A DNA stretch of 64,000 nucleotides from Halomonas sp. HAL1 (GTDB lineage: Bacteria; Pseudomonadota; Gammaproteobacteria; Pseudomonadales; Halomonadaceae). Positions within the stretch are counted from its first letter, which is position 1. Each line of letters begins with the position of its first letter. The stretch lies in the NCBI RefSeq assembly GCF_030544485.1, contig NZ_CP130610.1, forward strand, positions 1,612,001 to 1,676,000. Reading direction: 5' to 3'. The notes beneath the pieces are model-generated. The model was not told the DNA's origin and did not search any database. It saw nothing but the letters and a program-made list of their open reading frames with translations. Below, piece by piece: positions 40,584 to 49,318 of this stretch. The position numbers and the translations under genes are program-made.

Positions 40584-41353
40584 TGCGACATCTGCTGTCG
40601 TTATTGGGGGGCATCGTGCTGGCGGTAGGCTTGTTCTGGCTGCTGGCGCAGTTGGTTGCCCCCCCTGAGCGAGAGCCCGAAGAGATGACCATGACCATGG
40701 CAATGACCATGGTTGAAGCGCCAGAAGTGGCCCCTGAGCAAGAGGCACCTACGCCTCAACCTGTAGAAGCTGCGCCCCAACAAGCGCCACCGCCCATGCC
40801 CGCACCCGAGCCGCCTCCGGTAGCGGAAAGCACGATTAGTTTGCCGGAAGTAGAGCTACCGGATGAGCCTGTTGAGCCTATTGAAATGGACAGCGAACTC
40901 CCCGAGCTCACCGAAGTAGAGCCGGAGCCCGAGCCACAGCCTGAACCTGCTCCAGAACCAGCCCCAGAGCCTGCGCCGAGAGAGGCGCCTGCCGAGCCAG
41001 CGCCCGCTACTACAACGGCTGAGCAGAGTGAACCTGCTGAGCGTGAAGCTGCGCCACAGGCTGAGCCAGCGCCCTCTAACGAGCCGGTTAGCGTAGGTCA
41101 GGCGACGCCCACCAGTCGGGTCAATCCAAGCTATCCAGCGCGGGCTCAGCGCCGCGGCATGGAAGGCTTTGTAGAAGTAGCCTTTATGATTCGTCGTGAT
41201 GGCAGCGTGGATGCCTCATCGATACGGGTAACTAATGCGCAGCCACGTCGCGTGTTTGATGACGCTGCGCAGGAGGCGATTGCTCAGTGGCAATTTGAAC
41301 CCAGTGATCGGTTACGCAATGCCACCCAGCGGATCGAGTTTCAGTTGAGGTAG
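40580..41353 (+). CDS. tonB: TonB family protein (TonB2-like)
   Basis: Transducer that spans the periplasm and energises outer-membrane receptors for siderophores, haem or vitamins. Of 257 residues, about 1-22 form the membrane anchor, about 45-165 are a Pro/Glu/Ala-rich rod with PEP repeats, and about 172-257 are the TonB C-terminal domain (VNPSYPARAQRRGMEGFVEV, AIAQWQFEPSDR). An ATG three bases downstream is an alternative start. No TonB-dependent receptor gene lies in the window, so the cargo is unknown. Confidence 0.93.
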   Translation: MMRHLLSLLGGIVLAVGLFWLLAQLVAPPEREPEEMTMTMAMTMVEAPEVAPEQEAPTPQPVEAAPQQAPPPMPAPEPPPVAESTISLPEVELPDEPVEPIEMDSELPELTEVEPEPEPQPEPAPEPAPEPAPREAPAEPAPATTTAEQSEPAEREAAPQAEPAPSNEPVSVGQATPTSRVNPSYPARAQRRGMEGFVEVAFMIRRDGSVDASSIRVTNAQPRRVFDDAAQEAIAQWQFEPSDRLRNATQRIEFQLR

Positions 41354-41357
41354 CGGA

Positions 41358-42437
41358 ATGAAGCGTCTTATATGCCTTTTATTATTAAGCGTTTGGTCTC
41401 TCTCGTCACAGGCTGGCCCTGCGCTGCAAGGCGATGTCATTGCTGACCTCAATGCTCTGCAAAGCCTGTTAAAAGAGAGCCAGTCGCAAGAGGCCGCGTT
41501 GGCTCAAGTCATTGAGAGGGCAACTGCCCAGGCCGAGCGGTTGGCATCCGGTAATCAGTCGGATCAGTGGGCCAGTGCGCTCTATCAACAGTTGGCGGCA
41601 GGTGCCTTGGCACGACAGGATCAGCATGCTGCGGCAGCGGATCGGCTGACCATTGCCCGTGGCTTAAACGGTGTGGATAGTGCCCAGGCAGCCCGTTGGC
41701 TACGTGAGGAGGCCTCGCTGCGCCGTGCTGCCGGCCAACGTAATCAGGCCATTGAGTTACTCAGTGAGTGGTTGTCCAATCAGCAAGACATTGAGGCTGT
41801 TTGGCAGTTAACCCGTCTTCTGGCTCAGCAGGAGCGCTGGGAAGAAGCCGCCGTCTGGCTTGAGCAGGCACTTAATGAAACGTCAGAGCTAACTGAAACG
41901 CAGCAGGCTCTGGCGCTTGCTGTGTTTCGCAATGCGGGACAAGGCGAACAGGCATTGGGTTGGCTGCTGGATGGCTTGAGTGCACAAAGCGACGCCGCCG
42001 ATTGGCGCCAAGCCGCCGGGCTTGCTCAGCAGGCTGGTCAGGCAGGGGTGGCTGCTGGGCTGTGGGAAGCAGCGTGGCAATTAGAAAAATTACCCGAGCA
42101 GCAAGATTTTTGGCTGTTGATTCAGCTTCATCTCTCGGGTGGAAGCCCCGCTAGGGCGGCAGAGCATCTAGAGTGGGCATTGAAGGAGGGCGATATAGTC
42201 CGCGATGAGTCCCATCTGCGTTTGCTTGCCAACGCCTGGCGGCAGGCGAAAGACGTTGAGAAGGCTCTGAATGCCTGGCACACCTTAGCGCTGCATACTC
42301 AAGCTGCCGCCGACTGGCGAGCCTATGGCCAGCTCGCTTACGCCTGGGGTGAGGATGGGCAAGCGAAACAAGCCTTTGCCCGCGCCTCGTCGCTAGGTGA
42401 CAAGGAGGCGGAGCAGTGGCTGTCCAGCTTTAACTAG
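41358..42437 (+). CDS. Exported TPR-repeat protein of the TonB2-type operon
   Basis: A 359-residue protein with a signal peptide (about 1-20, KRLICLLLLSVWSLSSQA) and then helical repeats rich in Ala, Leu, Gln and Trp typical of tetratricopeptide repeats (for example LLAQQERWEEAAVWLEQAL and AYAWGEDGQAKQAFARA). It begins five bases after tonB. A TPR protein closes the TonB2 clusters of vibrios as well, so it is probably a scaffold or stabiliser of the complex; the mechanism is not established. Confidence 0.82.
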   Translation: MKRLICLLLLSVWSLSSQAGPALQGDVIADLNALQSLLKESQSQEAALAQVIERATAQAERLASGNQSDQWASALYQQLAAGALARQDQHAAAADRLTIARGLNGVDSAQAARWLREEASLRRAAGQRNQAIELLSEWLSNQQDIEAVWQLTRLLAQQERWEEAAVWLEQALNETSELTETQQALALAVFRNAGQGEQALGWLLDGLSAQSDAADWRQAAGLAQQAGQAGVAAGLWEAAWQLEKLPEQQDFWLLIQLHLSGGSPARAAEHLEWALKEGDIVRDESHLRLLANAWRQAKDVEKALNAWHTLALHTQAAADWRAYGQLAYAWGEDGQAKQAFARASSLGDKEAEQWLSSFN

Positions 42438-42456
42438 AAAAGAGTACGTAGAAAAA

Positions 42457-43284
42457 CTACGCCTTAAGCGTGAGAGCGAAGTCGCTCCAGGTAGGTGCGT
42501 GATCAGAGGGTCGTTCCATGCCGCGCAGATCGTAGTCGATACCCGCGCCGGTGGTCTGCTCGGCCAGCGCCTTGGTGACTAGAATATAGTCGATACGCAG
42601 GCCGCGCTTGGGTTCCTGGTTAAACCCTTTTGAGCGGTAGTCGAACCAGCTAAAGCGGTCATCGCTTTGTGGATAGCAGAGGCGATAGCTGTCGGTAAGC
42701 CCCCAGGCTTTAATGCCTTCGAGCCATTCGCGCTCAATGGGTTGAAAGCTGGTTTTGCCTTCACGCAGCCAGCGCTTGCGGTTAGCATCACCGATACCAA
42801 TGTCCTGATCTTCTGGCGAGATATTAAAGTCGCCCATGATCGCCAGCCGCTCGTCAGGCCGGTGCTGCTCGTTAAGCAATCGCGCTAGCTGGCCATAAAA
42901 GCGCTCTTTGTGGGGAAATTTGGTCGGGTGAGTAACGTTTTCCCCCTGAGGAAAATAGCCGTTCCATACCGTCACGGCTTCTCCATCTTCCGCGATCAGA
43001 CGAACGCCGATCATGCGGCGCTGAGCGTCTTCCTCATCGTCGGGAAAGCCGTAAAAAATCTCTTCGGGCGCCTGGCGGCACATTAAAGCGACGCCATAAT
43101 GGCCCTTTTGGCCGTGGTAAAAAACGTGGTAGCCCATCGCTTCCACATCGGTAAGCGGGAACTCGCTGTCCTGTACTTTGGTTTCTTGCAGCCCAATCAC
43201 GTCCGGCTGCTGAGTGTAGATCAACGCCTGTAACTGGTGAAGTCGTGCCCGGATGCCATTAATGTTGAACGAAACCAAACGCAT
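42457..43284 (-). CDS. xthA: Exodeoxyribonuclease III
   Basis: AP endonuclease and 3'-5' exonuclease of base-excision repair. The 275-residue endonuclease/exonuclease/phosphatase fold begins MRLVSFNINGIRAR and contains GLQETKVQ with the metal-binding Glu near residue 34, IMGDFNISPEDQD with catalytic Asp/Asn near 150, and a C-terminal RPSDHAPTW with catalytic His near 263. Converges on the TonB2 operon. Its ATG shares bases with the stop of the small gene upstream. Confidence 0.95.
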   Translation of the reverse strand: MRLVSFNINGIRARLHQLQALIYTQQPDVIGLQETKVQDSEFPLTDVEAMGYHVFYHGQKGHYGVALMCRQAPEEIFYGFPDDEEDAQRRMIGVRLIAEDGEAVTVWNGYFPQGENVTHPTKFPHKERFYGQLARLLNEQHRPDERLAIMGDFNISPEDQDIGIGDANRKRWLREGKTSFQPIEREWLEGIKAWGLTDSYRLCYPQSDDRFSWFDYRSKGFNQEPKRGLRIDYILVTKALAEQTTGAGIDYDLRGMERPSDHAPTWSDFALTLKA

Positions 43285-43538
43285 TATGAATCACTTCCCT
43301 TGGGGTTGTTGGATTCATTGCCTTTGTCAGGATGAATGGCAATATCCTGCCCGCTCTGCTGACGAGCGAGTTTTCTCACCGCCTGCAGTTTGCGCTGCTG
43401 CTGCTTTTTCGCTACAAAGCGGCGCGATGGGGCCACTTGGTCCGGATTGTCGTGGCGCCATTTTTTATAATCTTTACGCCGGCCGGTACGAATCGTTACC
43501 TTGTCGGCCAGTGAACGAGTTTTTTTCTTACGCGTCAT
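43284..43538 (-). CDS. Small basic protein of unknown function, coupled to xthA
   Basis: An 84-residue, strongly basic protein (MTRKKKTRSLADKV, TGRRKDYKKWRHDN, RRFVAKKQQQRKLQAVRKLARQQ) with a hydrophilic, Ser/Asn/Asp tail. I recognise no domain. It is likely to be real: AAGGAG sits seven bases before the ATG, and its TAA overlaps the xthA ATG, so the two are translationally coupled. The charge suggests nucleic-acid or ribosome contact, which is inference only. Confidence 0.65.
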   Translation of the reverse strand: MTRKKKTRSLADKVTIRTGRRKDYKKWRHDNPDQVAPSRRFVAKKQQQRKLQAVRKLARQQSGQDIAIHPDKGNESNNPKGSDS

Positions 43539-43624
43539 GTCGCGCTCCTTACGTCGATTTGACGGCTATTCTAACAGGCCTTGGGACTCCTTCGACAGCA
43601 GGACGCGCTCTTATCGCCAAGCCC

Positions 43625-43633
43625 TGGTACAAT
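43625..43633 (+). promoter_or_regulatory. Candidate extended -10 promoter for rhlB
   Basis: TGGTACAAT fits an extended -10 element (TGnTAnnnT), 50 bp before the rhlB ATG and in the divergent gap with the xthA pair. No convincing -35 is seen, as is common for extended -10 promoters. Confidence 0.4.
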
Positions 43634-43682
43634 GCGCACGTCAAGAAGCCAACTTCCACAGCAATGGACAGATAGACAGCCT

Positions 43683-44957
43683 ATGAGCGAGTCGGAACAG
43701 ACCACAGCCCCGGCCCAGAATCGCAAGCCAAAACGCCGCCGTCGTAAACCGCGTCGTCGCCAGTCGAACTGGGATCTTCGTCAGTTTCAGGTGCCCGCCG
43801 TGGCCGGTAAGTGGCGCTTTCATGACTTTGATCTGCCGCTGACATTAATGCGCGCTATTCACGCCCAAGGGTTTGAATACTGCACACCTATTCAAGCCGA
43901 GGCCCTGCGCCAAACGCTATTAGGTGGTGACATTGTCGGTAAGGCGCAAACGGGAACCGGTAAAACCGCAGCCTTTTTGATCTCTGTGATGGCCTACTTC
44001 CTGGAAGAGCCAACACCCAATGGTCAAAAGCCAGGTGCACCGCGCGCCTTGATTATTGCGCCTACCCGCGAGCTGGCGCTGCAGATCGAAAAAGATGCTA
44101 AAGCGTTAGCACGATTTACCCAGCTCAATGTGGCGAGTGTGGTCGGCGGTATGGACTACCAGAAGCAGCGTGAAAGCCTGGGTAGCAAGATCGATATTCT
44201 GGTGGCAACACCAGGGCGTCTGTTGGATTTCCATCAGAAGCGCGATATCGACCTCAATGAAGTTGAAGTATTGGTGTTAGATGAAGCCGACCGTATGTTG
44301 TCGATGGGCTTTATTCCCGATGTGAAGCGAATCATTCGCTACACGCCAAAGAAAGAGGAGCGTCAGACCTTCCTCTTCTCGGCCACCTTTACTGACGATA
44401 TCCTGAACCTTGCTAGCCAATGGACGCTGGAACCTGCCCACGTTGAGATCGAAGTCACGGTTGAAAATCAGGCGGATATCGATCAGCGCGTTTACCTAGT
44501 ATCTGATGACGACAAGCAGCGCCTGTTGGTCAATCTACTTCAGCAAGAGAGCTTTGAGCGCGTTATGGTCTTTGGTAACCGCCGTGATCTGGTGCGCAAG
44601 CTTGACGACCTACTCAAAAAAGCTGGCGTAAGCGTGGCGATGCTGTCAGGTGATGTGCCTCAGGGGCAGCGTATCAAAACCCTGGAAAGCTTCCGCGAAG
44701 GCGACATTCAGGTGTTGGTGGCGACTGACGTTGCTGGTCGTGGGATTCACATTGAAGACGTCAGCCACGTTATCAATTACACCCTGCCCGAAGACCCGGA
44801 AGACTACGTACACCGTATCGGTCGTACCGGTCGCGCCGGTGCCAAGGGTGTGTCAATTAGCTTCGTCGGCGAAGAGGATGCATTCTCACTGCCGGAAATC
44901 GAACGCTATATCAACGACAAGCTTCCCTGCGTACATCCGCCGGAAGGTATGCTCTAA
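43683..44957 (+). CDS. rhlB: ATP-dependent RNA helicase RhlB
   Basis: DEAD-box helicase that unwinds structured RNA, in E. coli as a partner of RNase E (also encoded here). Starting at 43683 (MSESEQTT) gives 424 residues with an N-terminal Arg/Lys-rich segment ([14 protein letters not shown]). Motifs: Q motif with F upstream, Walker [12 protein letters not shown] near 90, [27 protein letters not shown] near 205, [15 protein letters not shown] and [12 protein letters not shown]. The basic-rich N-terminus resembles pseudomonad forms, so the RhlB name is likely rather than certain. Confidence 0.88.
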   Translation: MSESEQTTAPAQNRKPKRRRRKPRRRQSNWDLRQFQVPAVAGKWRFHDFDLPLTLMRAIHAQGFEYCTPIQAEALRQTLLGGDIVGKAQTGTGKTAAFLISVMAYFLEEPTPNGQKPGAPRALIIAPTRELALQIEKDAKALARFTQLNVASVVGGMDYQKQRESLGSKIDILVATPGRLLDFHQKRDIDLNEVEVLVLDEADRMLSMGFIPDVKRIIRYTPKKEERQTFLFSATFTDDILNLASQWTLEPAHVEIEVTVENQADIDQRVYLVSDDDKQRLLVNLLQQESFERVMVFGNRRDLVRKLDDLLKKAGVSVAMLSGDVPQGQRIKTLESFREGDIQVLVATDVAGRGIHIEDVSHVINYTLPEDPEDYVHRIGRTGRAGAKGVSISFVGEEDAFSLPEIERYINDKLPCVHPPEGML

Positions 44958-44962
44958 GCCGC

Positions 44963-47092
44963 ATGCTGGATGATGCCCTCAAAAGCGAGATTCAAGACGC
45001 TTACCGTCGCGTGGTGGATACTCTTGAGCTAACACCACGCTACGGGCAGCGCATGATGATTGCCGAGATCGCCCGGACGCTGGGTAATATAGAGAGCGAC
45101 AGCGAAGGTAAGCGCACAAGTGATACTCATGTGTGTGTGCTTGAAGCGGGCACCGGTACTGGGAAAACGCTGGCTTATCTGATCGCCGCCTTGCCGATCG
45201 CGAAAGCGCGCGGCAAGCGGCTGATTATTTCCACGGCCACAGTTGCCCTTCAGGAGCAGGTGCTTAACCAGGATTTACCCTCGCTGGCCAGCCACAGCGG
45301 CATCCCCTTTCGTTATGCATTAGCTAAAGGGCGTGGTCGTTATGTGTGCGTGGCGCGTCTGGATCAAGCGCTAGAAGGCACTGAACCCAACCCAACGCTC
45401 TCGCTGTTTGAGCAGTCGCTGCAAACACAAAGCAGTGATTTTACGGTCATTGCCAGCGATATGGCCCAAGCCTATGGCCAGGGCGAATGGGAAGGGGATC
45501 GTGATAACTGGCCAGAAGCGATTGAGGATGCCCATTGGCGGCGGCTAACGGTGGATCACCGCCAGTGCACGGGCAGGCGCTGCGGGCACTTTGGTGCCTG
45601 CGCGTTTTTCCGTTCTCGACGAGAGCTTGAAAACGCTGACGTTATCGTCGCAAATCATGATCTTGTGCTGGCTGACTTGGCTTTGGGCGGCGGCGCTATT
45701 CTGCCTGACCCGGCGGACTGCATCTTTGTGTTTGACGAAGGTCATCACTTGCCCGAGAAGGCGCTTTCCCATTTTGCTCACCGCTTTGCGGTGCACGGCT
45801 GCTTGCGCTGGCTGAAAACGTTGAGAAGCAGTTTGACCGACCTTCACCAGGCGTTGGCTATTCAGCCAACGGTGTCGCGGCTTTTGGTCAGCTTGCCAGA
45901 GCTGATTCATAACCTGGAACCCGCACTAGGCGATGTGTTTAGCATGGGTCATCAGTTGGCGGAGCGGCCAAATGGTTTGGCTGACGAAGAGGCCACTCAT
46001 CAATCGCGTTTTGAGAAGGGTCAAGTGCCCGAGGCTCTGCGGGAGCAGGCGCAGCAATTGTTGGTGATGTTCGCCTCGCTGTCGCGCTGCTTGGAGAGCA
46101 TTAGCGACATCCTGCGTGAAAGCCTTGATCCTGATAAGCAGACCGGCCTTGATCGTGAGCAGGCAGAAACTTGGCTGCCGCTCGTTGCGTTGCTTCATGG
46201 GCGTGCCTTAGAGGCGCATGCGTTGTGGCAGGCGTTTAGTGAGCAGGATGTTGCTAACGAGGCGCCCAGCGCTCGTTGGATTACCCTAAGCCGGGTAGCC
46301 GGTGAGCCGGAGATTGAGTTTTCGGCCAGCCCCGTTTCAGCCGCCCATACCCTGGCCAAGCATTTATGGGGGCGCTGCCATGGGGCGGTAGTCACCTCAG
46401 CGACCCTGACGGCCTTGGGTCGCTTTGAGCGCCTGCAAGAGCGGGCAGGCTTGGCCAATCGCTATCGCTATCAGGCGTTGCCGAGCCCCTTTGATTACGC
46501 CAATGCGGTGCTGCGCGTGCCTAAAGAGGCCACCGACCCTGGGGATAGGGATGCCCACGAGCGGGCGATTGTGACGTTTGTATCGCAGTTGGATGATAAA
46601 GAGGCGGCGCTAGTGCTGTTCTCCTCCCGTGCCCAGCTGCGGGCGGTCGATAAAGCACTGCCCGTTAGTGTGAAAGAGCGAGTGCTCGCTCAGGATGCAC
46701 TGCCAAAACGCGAGTTGATCGAGCGTCATCGAGCAGCTGTGGACAGGGGGGAGGGCAGTATTATTTTTGGCTTGGCGAGCTTTGCCGAGGGGATCGATCT
46801 TCCCGGCGACTATTTGACGCACGTGGTGATTACGCGGCTACCTTTTGCGGTGCCAGACGATCCAGTGGGCGCTACATTAGCGGAATGGATAGAGAGCCAG
46901 GGTGGTAACGCGTTTATGCGCATTAGCGTGCCTGATGCGTCTATTAAACTGGTGCAGGCCTGCGGGCGTTTGATTCGCAAAGAGAGTGATCGTGGGACGA
47001 TCACTTTGCTGGATAAGCGGGTGATTACCCGCCGCTACGGACAAGCACTGCTGGATGCACTGCCGCCATTTCGGCGTGAAATTAGTCGCTAG
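44963..47092 (+). CDS. dinG: ATP-dependent DNA helicase DinG
   Basis: XPD-like superfamily 2 helicase (5'-3') with an iron-sulfur cluster, able to unwind D-loops and RNA-DNA hybrids. In 709 residues: Walker A EAGTGTGKTLAY near 61-72, the cluster Cys at 129, 202, 207 and 213 (YVCV and QCTGRRCGHFGAC), DEGHHLPE near 258 as the DEAH box, VVTSATLTALGRF, and the C-terminal helicase motifs FGLASFAEGIDLPG and VQACGRLIRKESDRG. It starts five bases after the rhlB stop, so both helicases share a transcript. Confidence 0.94.
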   Translation: MLDDALKSEIQDAYRRVVDTLELTPRYGQRMMIAEIARTLGNIESDSEGKRTSDTHVCVLEAGTGTGKTLAYLIAALPIAKARGKRLIISTATVALQEQVLNQDLPSLASHSGIPFRYALAKGRGRYVCVARLDQALEGTEPNPTLSLFEQSLQTQSSDFTVIASDMAQAYGQGEWEGDRDNWPEAIEDAHWRRLTVDHRQCTGRRCGHFGACAFFRSRRELENADVIVANHDLVLADLALGGGAILPDPADCIFVFDEGHHLPEKALSHFAHRFAVHGCLRWLKTLRSSLTDLHQALAIQPTVSRLLVSLPELIHNLEPALGDVFSMGHQLAERPNGLADEEATHQSRFEKGQVPEALREQAQQLLVMFASLSRCLESISDILRESLDPDKQTGLDREQAETWLPLVALLHGRALEAHALWQAFSEQDVANEAPSARWITLSRVAGEPEIEFSASPVSAAHTLAKHLWGRCHGAVVTSATLTALGRFERLQERAGLANRYRYQALPSPFDYANAVLRVPKEATDPGDRDAHERAIVTFVSQLDDKEAALVLFSSRAQLRAVDKALPVSVKERVLAQDALPKRELIERHRAAVDRGEGSIIFGLASFAEGIDLPGDYLTHVVITRLPFAVPDDPVGATLAEWIESQGGNAFMRISVPDASIKLVQACGRLIRKESDRGTITLLDKRVITRRYGQALLDALPPFRREISR

Positions 47093-47120
47093 TGATTATC
47101 CAGTGTGCTGGGAAACAACA

Positions 47121-47145
47121 CAAAACCCCGCCGTAGCGGGGTTGT
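47121..47145. terminator. Bidirectional terminator between dinG and the DAHP synthase gene
   Basis: Eight-base perfect stem AACCCCGC/GCGGGGTT with a CGTA loop in the convergent gap. The A-rich left flank gives a T-run on the minus strand, so it serves the aro gene best. Confidence 0.8.
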
Positions 47146-47149
47146 CAAC

Positions 47150-48226
47150 CTACTTGGCGATGCGCTTGGCTAGCGTGTCGGCAAGTTTATCGTTCATGCG
47201 GTTGAAGGTTTCTACCGTGGCGTCCCAGTCGATGCAGGCATCGGTAATCGAGACGCCATACTGCAGCTGGCTGAGATCCTGCGGCAATTTTTGATTGCCC
47301 CAGCCAATGTTGGATTCAACCATCAGACCTATGATGGAGGTGTTGCCTTCCAGGATTTGGTTGGTAACGTTTTCCAATACTAACGGCTGTAGCGCTGCGT
47401 CTTTGTTGGAGTTGGCGTGGGAGCAGTCAATCATGATGTTGGGTGATAGTTTGGCTTTCTCGAGCTCTTTTTCCGCCAGGGTAACGCTTACGCTATCGTA
47501 GTTGGGCTTGCCGTTGCCGCCACGTAGAACAACGTGGCCGTAGGCGTTGCCCCGGGTGCGAATAATGGCCACCTGGCCTGCTTGGTTAATACCCAGGAAA
47601 TTGTGCGGGCTGGCTACGGACTGAAGCGCGTTAATCGCCACATCCAGGCTGCCGTCGGTACCGTTTTTAAAGCCGACCGGGCAGGAGAGGCCGGAAGCCA
47701 TTTCCCGGTGGGTTTGCGACTCGGTCGTGCGGGCGCCAATCGCTGACCAGCTAATGCAGTCTTGCATATACTGGGGAGAGATGGGATCGAGTGCTTCGGT
47801 AGCGAGCGGTAAGCCCATTTCAGCGAGATCGACCAGCAGTTTTCGAGCGATGTGCAGACCTTCATCAATCTCAAAAGAGTCGTTGAGGTGCGGGTCGTTG
47901 ATTAGGCCTTTCCAGCCCACCGTTGTGCGCGGCTTTTCAAAATAGACACGCATCACTATATACAGGCTGTCGCTGACTTGATCGGCAAGTTTGCGAAGAC
48001 GGCGGGCATAATCAAGCGCTGCTTCCACGTCGTGGATAGAGCAAGGGCCGACCACTACCAATAGTCGCGGGTCGCTGCCATCCAGGATGCTCTGAATGGT
48101 TTTACGCCCCTCTATTACGGTGCGCTCTGCTGCCTCCGTTAACGGTATGGCATTCTTGAGCGCTTCTGGCGTGGTGAGAACGTCTTGAGCGATGACGTTA
48201 AGGTTATTAACCTGCTGTTCTGACAT
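47150..48226 (-). CDS. 3-deoxy-7-phosphoheptulonate synthase, class I (AroF/G/H type)
   Basis: First enzyme of the shikimate pathway, condensing phosphoenolpyruvate and erythrose 4-phosphate. The 358 residues show VVGPCSIHDVEAALDYA near 57, MRVYFEKPRTTVGWKGLINDP near 92, IGARTTESQTHREMASGLSCPVGFKNGTDG near 163, and the metal-site IMIDCSHANSNKD near 268. This is the E. coli-type aroF/aroG/aroH class. Which aromatic amino acid inhibits it cannot be told from sequence, so no symbol is given. Monocistronic by context. Confidence 0.94.
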   Translation of the reverse strand: MSEQQVNNLNVIAQDVLTTPEALKNAIPLTEAAERTVIEGRKTIQSILDGSDPRLLVVVGPCSIHDVEAALDYARRLRKLADQVSDSLYIVMRVYFEKPRTTVGWKGLINDPHLNDSFEIDEGLHIARKLLVDLAEMGLPLATEALDPISPQYMQDCISWSAIGARTTESQTHREMASGLSCPVGFKNGTDGSLDVAINALQSVASPHNFLGINQAGQVAIIRTRGNAYGHVVLRGGNGKPNYDSVSVTLAEKELEKAKLSPNIMIDCSHANSNKDAALQPLVLENVTNQILEGNTSIIGLMVESNIGWGNQKLPQDLSQLQYGVSITDACIDWDATVETFNRMNDKLADTLAKRIAK

Positions 48227-48322
48227 CTTGCTACCTGTGCTTTCGTAATGGCTGAAAAAGTGAGGGGACGATAAAAGTGGCGTCTACTATCGCTTGCCGG
48301 GGAGGTAAAAATCAATTGTTGT

Positions 48323-48351
48323 GGAACTATAGCAGCATTGAAAGTGTCAGC
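48323..48351 (+). promoter_or_regulatory. Candidate sigma-E (AlgU) promoter upstream of rpoE
   Basis: GGAACTA (48323-48329) and TCAGC (48347-48351) with 17 bases between resemble the GAACTT-N16/17-TCTGA sigma-E consensus. Five of six -35 bases match; the -10 is weaker. Autoregulation of rpoE by its own product is well known. Confidence 0.35.
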
Positions 48352-48383
48352 CGCAGGGTTTTGTGAAAGGAGCTAAGTGCTTG

Positions 48384-48527
48384 ATGCCCTGCACGGAACG
48401 CGCAACACTGAGGCTCTGTTTTAACTGGGCCCTGTCTTTAAAATTCGGTACCGTTATAAAATGCAACAACATATACGGGCGATGTATTCGCTCTTTTATT
48501 CACTCTATTATTAATCAATGCCCATAG
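48384..48527 (+). CDS. Possible 47-codon leader ORF upstream of rpoE
   Basis: ATG at 48384, stop TAG at 48525-48527. AAGGAG lies eleven bases before the ATG, and the frame starts about 30 bp after a candidate sigma-E -10 element. The predicted peptide (beginning MPCTERATLRLCFNW) has five Cys and a basic, mildly hydrophobic character, with no known domain. E. coli rpoE also has a leader peptide gene (rseD). Unlike rseD, this one ends 91 bp before rpoE, so direct coupling is not evident. Chance remains a serious alternative. Confidence 0.3.
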   Translation: MPCTERATLRLCFNWALSLKFGTVIKCNNIYGRCIRSFIHSIINQCP

Positions 48528-48618
48528 GGACGCTATGCTGCTTGCTGTGAACGCCCACTTGTCAGGGCTAATAGGAATGGGGCTCGGCGCACGCCGTACG
48601 AGCTGGAGGAGCGTGTGA

Positions 48619-49218
48619 ATGGGCACTCGGGAAACAGACCAACAGCTTGTGGAACGTGCCCAAAAAGGCGATACGCGCGCTTTCGATTTGCTGGTAAAAA
48701 AGTACCAGCACAAAATTATCGGCCTGATCGGTCGTTACGTTCATGATCACTCTGAAGTGCAGGATGTGGCTCAGGAGGCATTTATCAAGGCGTATCGCGC
48801 CTTGGGCAAGTTTCGCGCCGAAAGCGCGTTTTATACCTGGATGTACCGTATTGCTATCAACACTGCCAAAAATTATTTGGTCTCGCGGGGCAGGCGTCCC
48901 CCGGGCAGCGATCTAGATATTGTTGATGCTGAAATTATCGATCAAAGTGGCCGATTGGCCGATTCAGAATCGCCGGAAGCGGCCATTGCTAGAGATCAGC
49001 TTGAAGCAGCGGTTTACCAAGCTATTGCCAACTTACCTGATGATCTGCGCACAGCGATTACCTTGCGAGAGCTGGATGGTCTTGCTTACGAAGATATCGC
49101 TCAGGTAATGCAGTGTCCGGTGGGGACCGTTCGTTCACGAATTTTCCGCGCTCGGGAAGCGGTTGATGAGCATATTCGTCCGTTAGTATCGACGGCCAGG
49201 AACAGTCGCGACGAATGA
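48619..49218 (+). CDS. rpoE: RNA polymerase sigma-E factor (RpoE/AlgU)
   Basis: Extracytoplasmic-function sigma factor for envelope stress. The 199 residues contain region 2 (AFDLLVKKYQHKI, DVAQEAFIKAYRAL, AFYTWMYRIAINTAKNYL) and region 4 (LRELDGLAYEDIAQVMQCPVGTVRSRIFRARE) without regions 1 and 3. GGAGGAG precedes the ATG at 48619. The downstream genes encode its anti-sigma RseA and the modulators RseB and RseC, as in the algU-mucABCD locus of Pseudomonas. Confidence 0.97.
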   Translation: MGTRETDQQLVERAQKGDTRAFDLLVKKYQHKIIGLIGRYVHDHSEVQDVAQEAFIKAYRALGKFRAESAFYTWMYRIAINTAKNYLVSRGRRPPGSDLDIVDAEIIDQSGRLADSESPEAAIARDQLEAAVYQAIANLPDDLRTAITLRELDGLAYEDIAQVMQCPVGTVRSRIFRAREAVDEHIRPLVSTARNSRDE

Positions 49219-49291
49219 CGGTCACTAGTAGAAGGGCTAAGTGATCGCTTTGAATCGCCACCACAAAAAATGAAGGTTTTACTTTTTTTGT

Positions 49292-49318
49292 GAACTGTCT
49301 GGCACGTTTAGCGTCATA
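49292..49318 (+). promoter_or_regulatory. Candidate sigma-E promoter upstream of rseA
   Basis: GAACTG (49292-49297), 16 bases, then TCATA (49314-49318), in the 297-bp rpoE-rseA gap. Five of six and four of five bases agree with a sigma-E consensus of the GAACTT/TCAAA form. If real, the anti-sigma would be made from its own sigma-E promoter as well as from the rpoE transcript. The rest of this gap shows no gene. Confidence 0.33.

Larger units (their letters stand above)
48227..48618. promoter_or_regulatory. Divergent region between DAHP synthase and rpoE
   Basis: About 390 bp with no established gene. It carries a sigma-E-like promoter candidate at 48323-48351 and a 47-codon open frame at 48384-48527, both listed separately, and the rpoE ribosome-binding site GGAGGAG at about 48604. 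The minus-strand promoter of the aro gene must also lie here but I could not pin it down. Confidence 0.55.
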
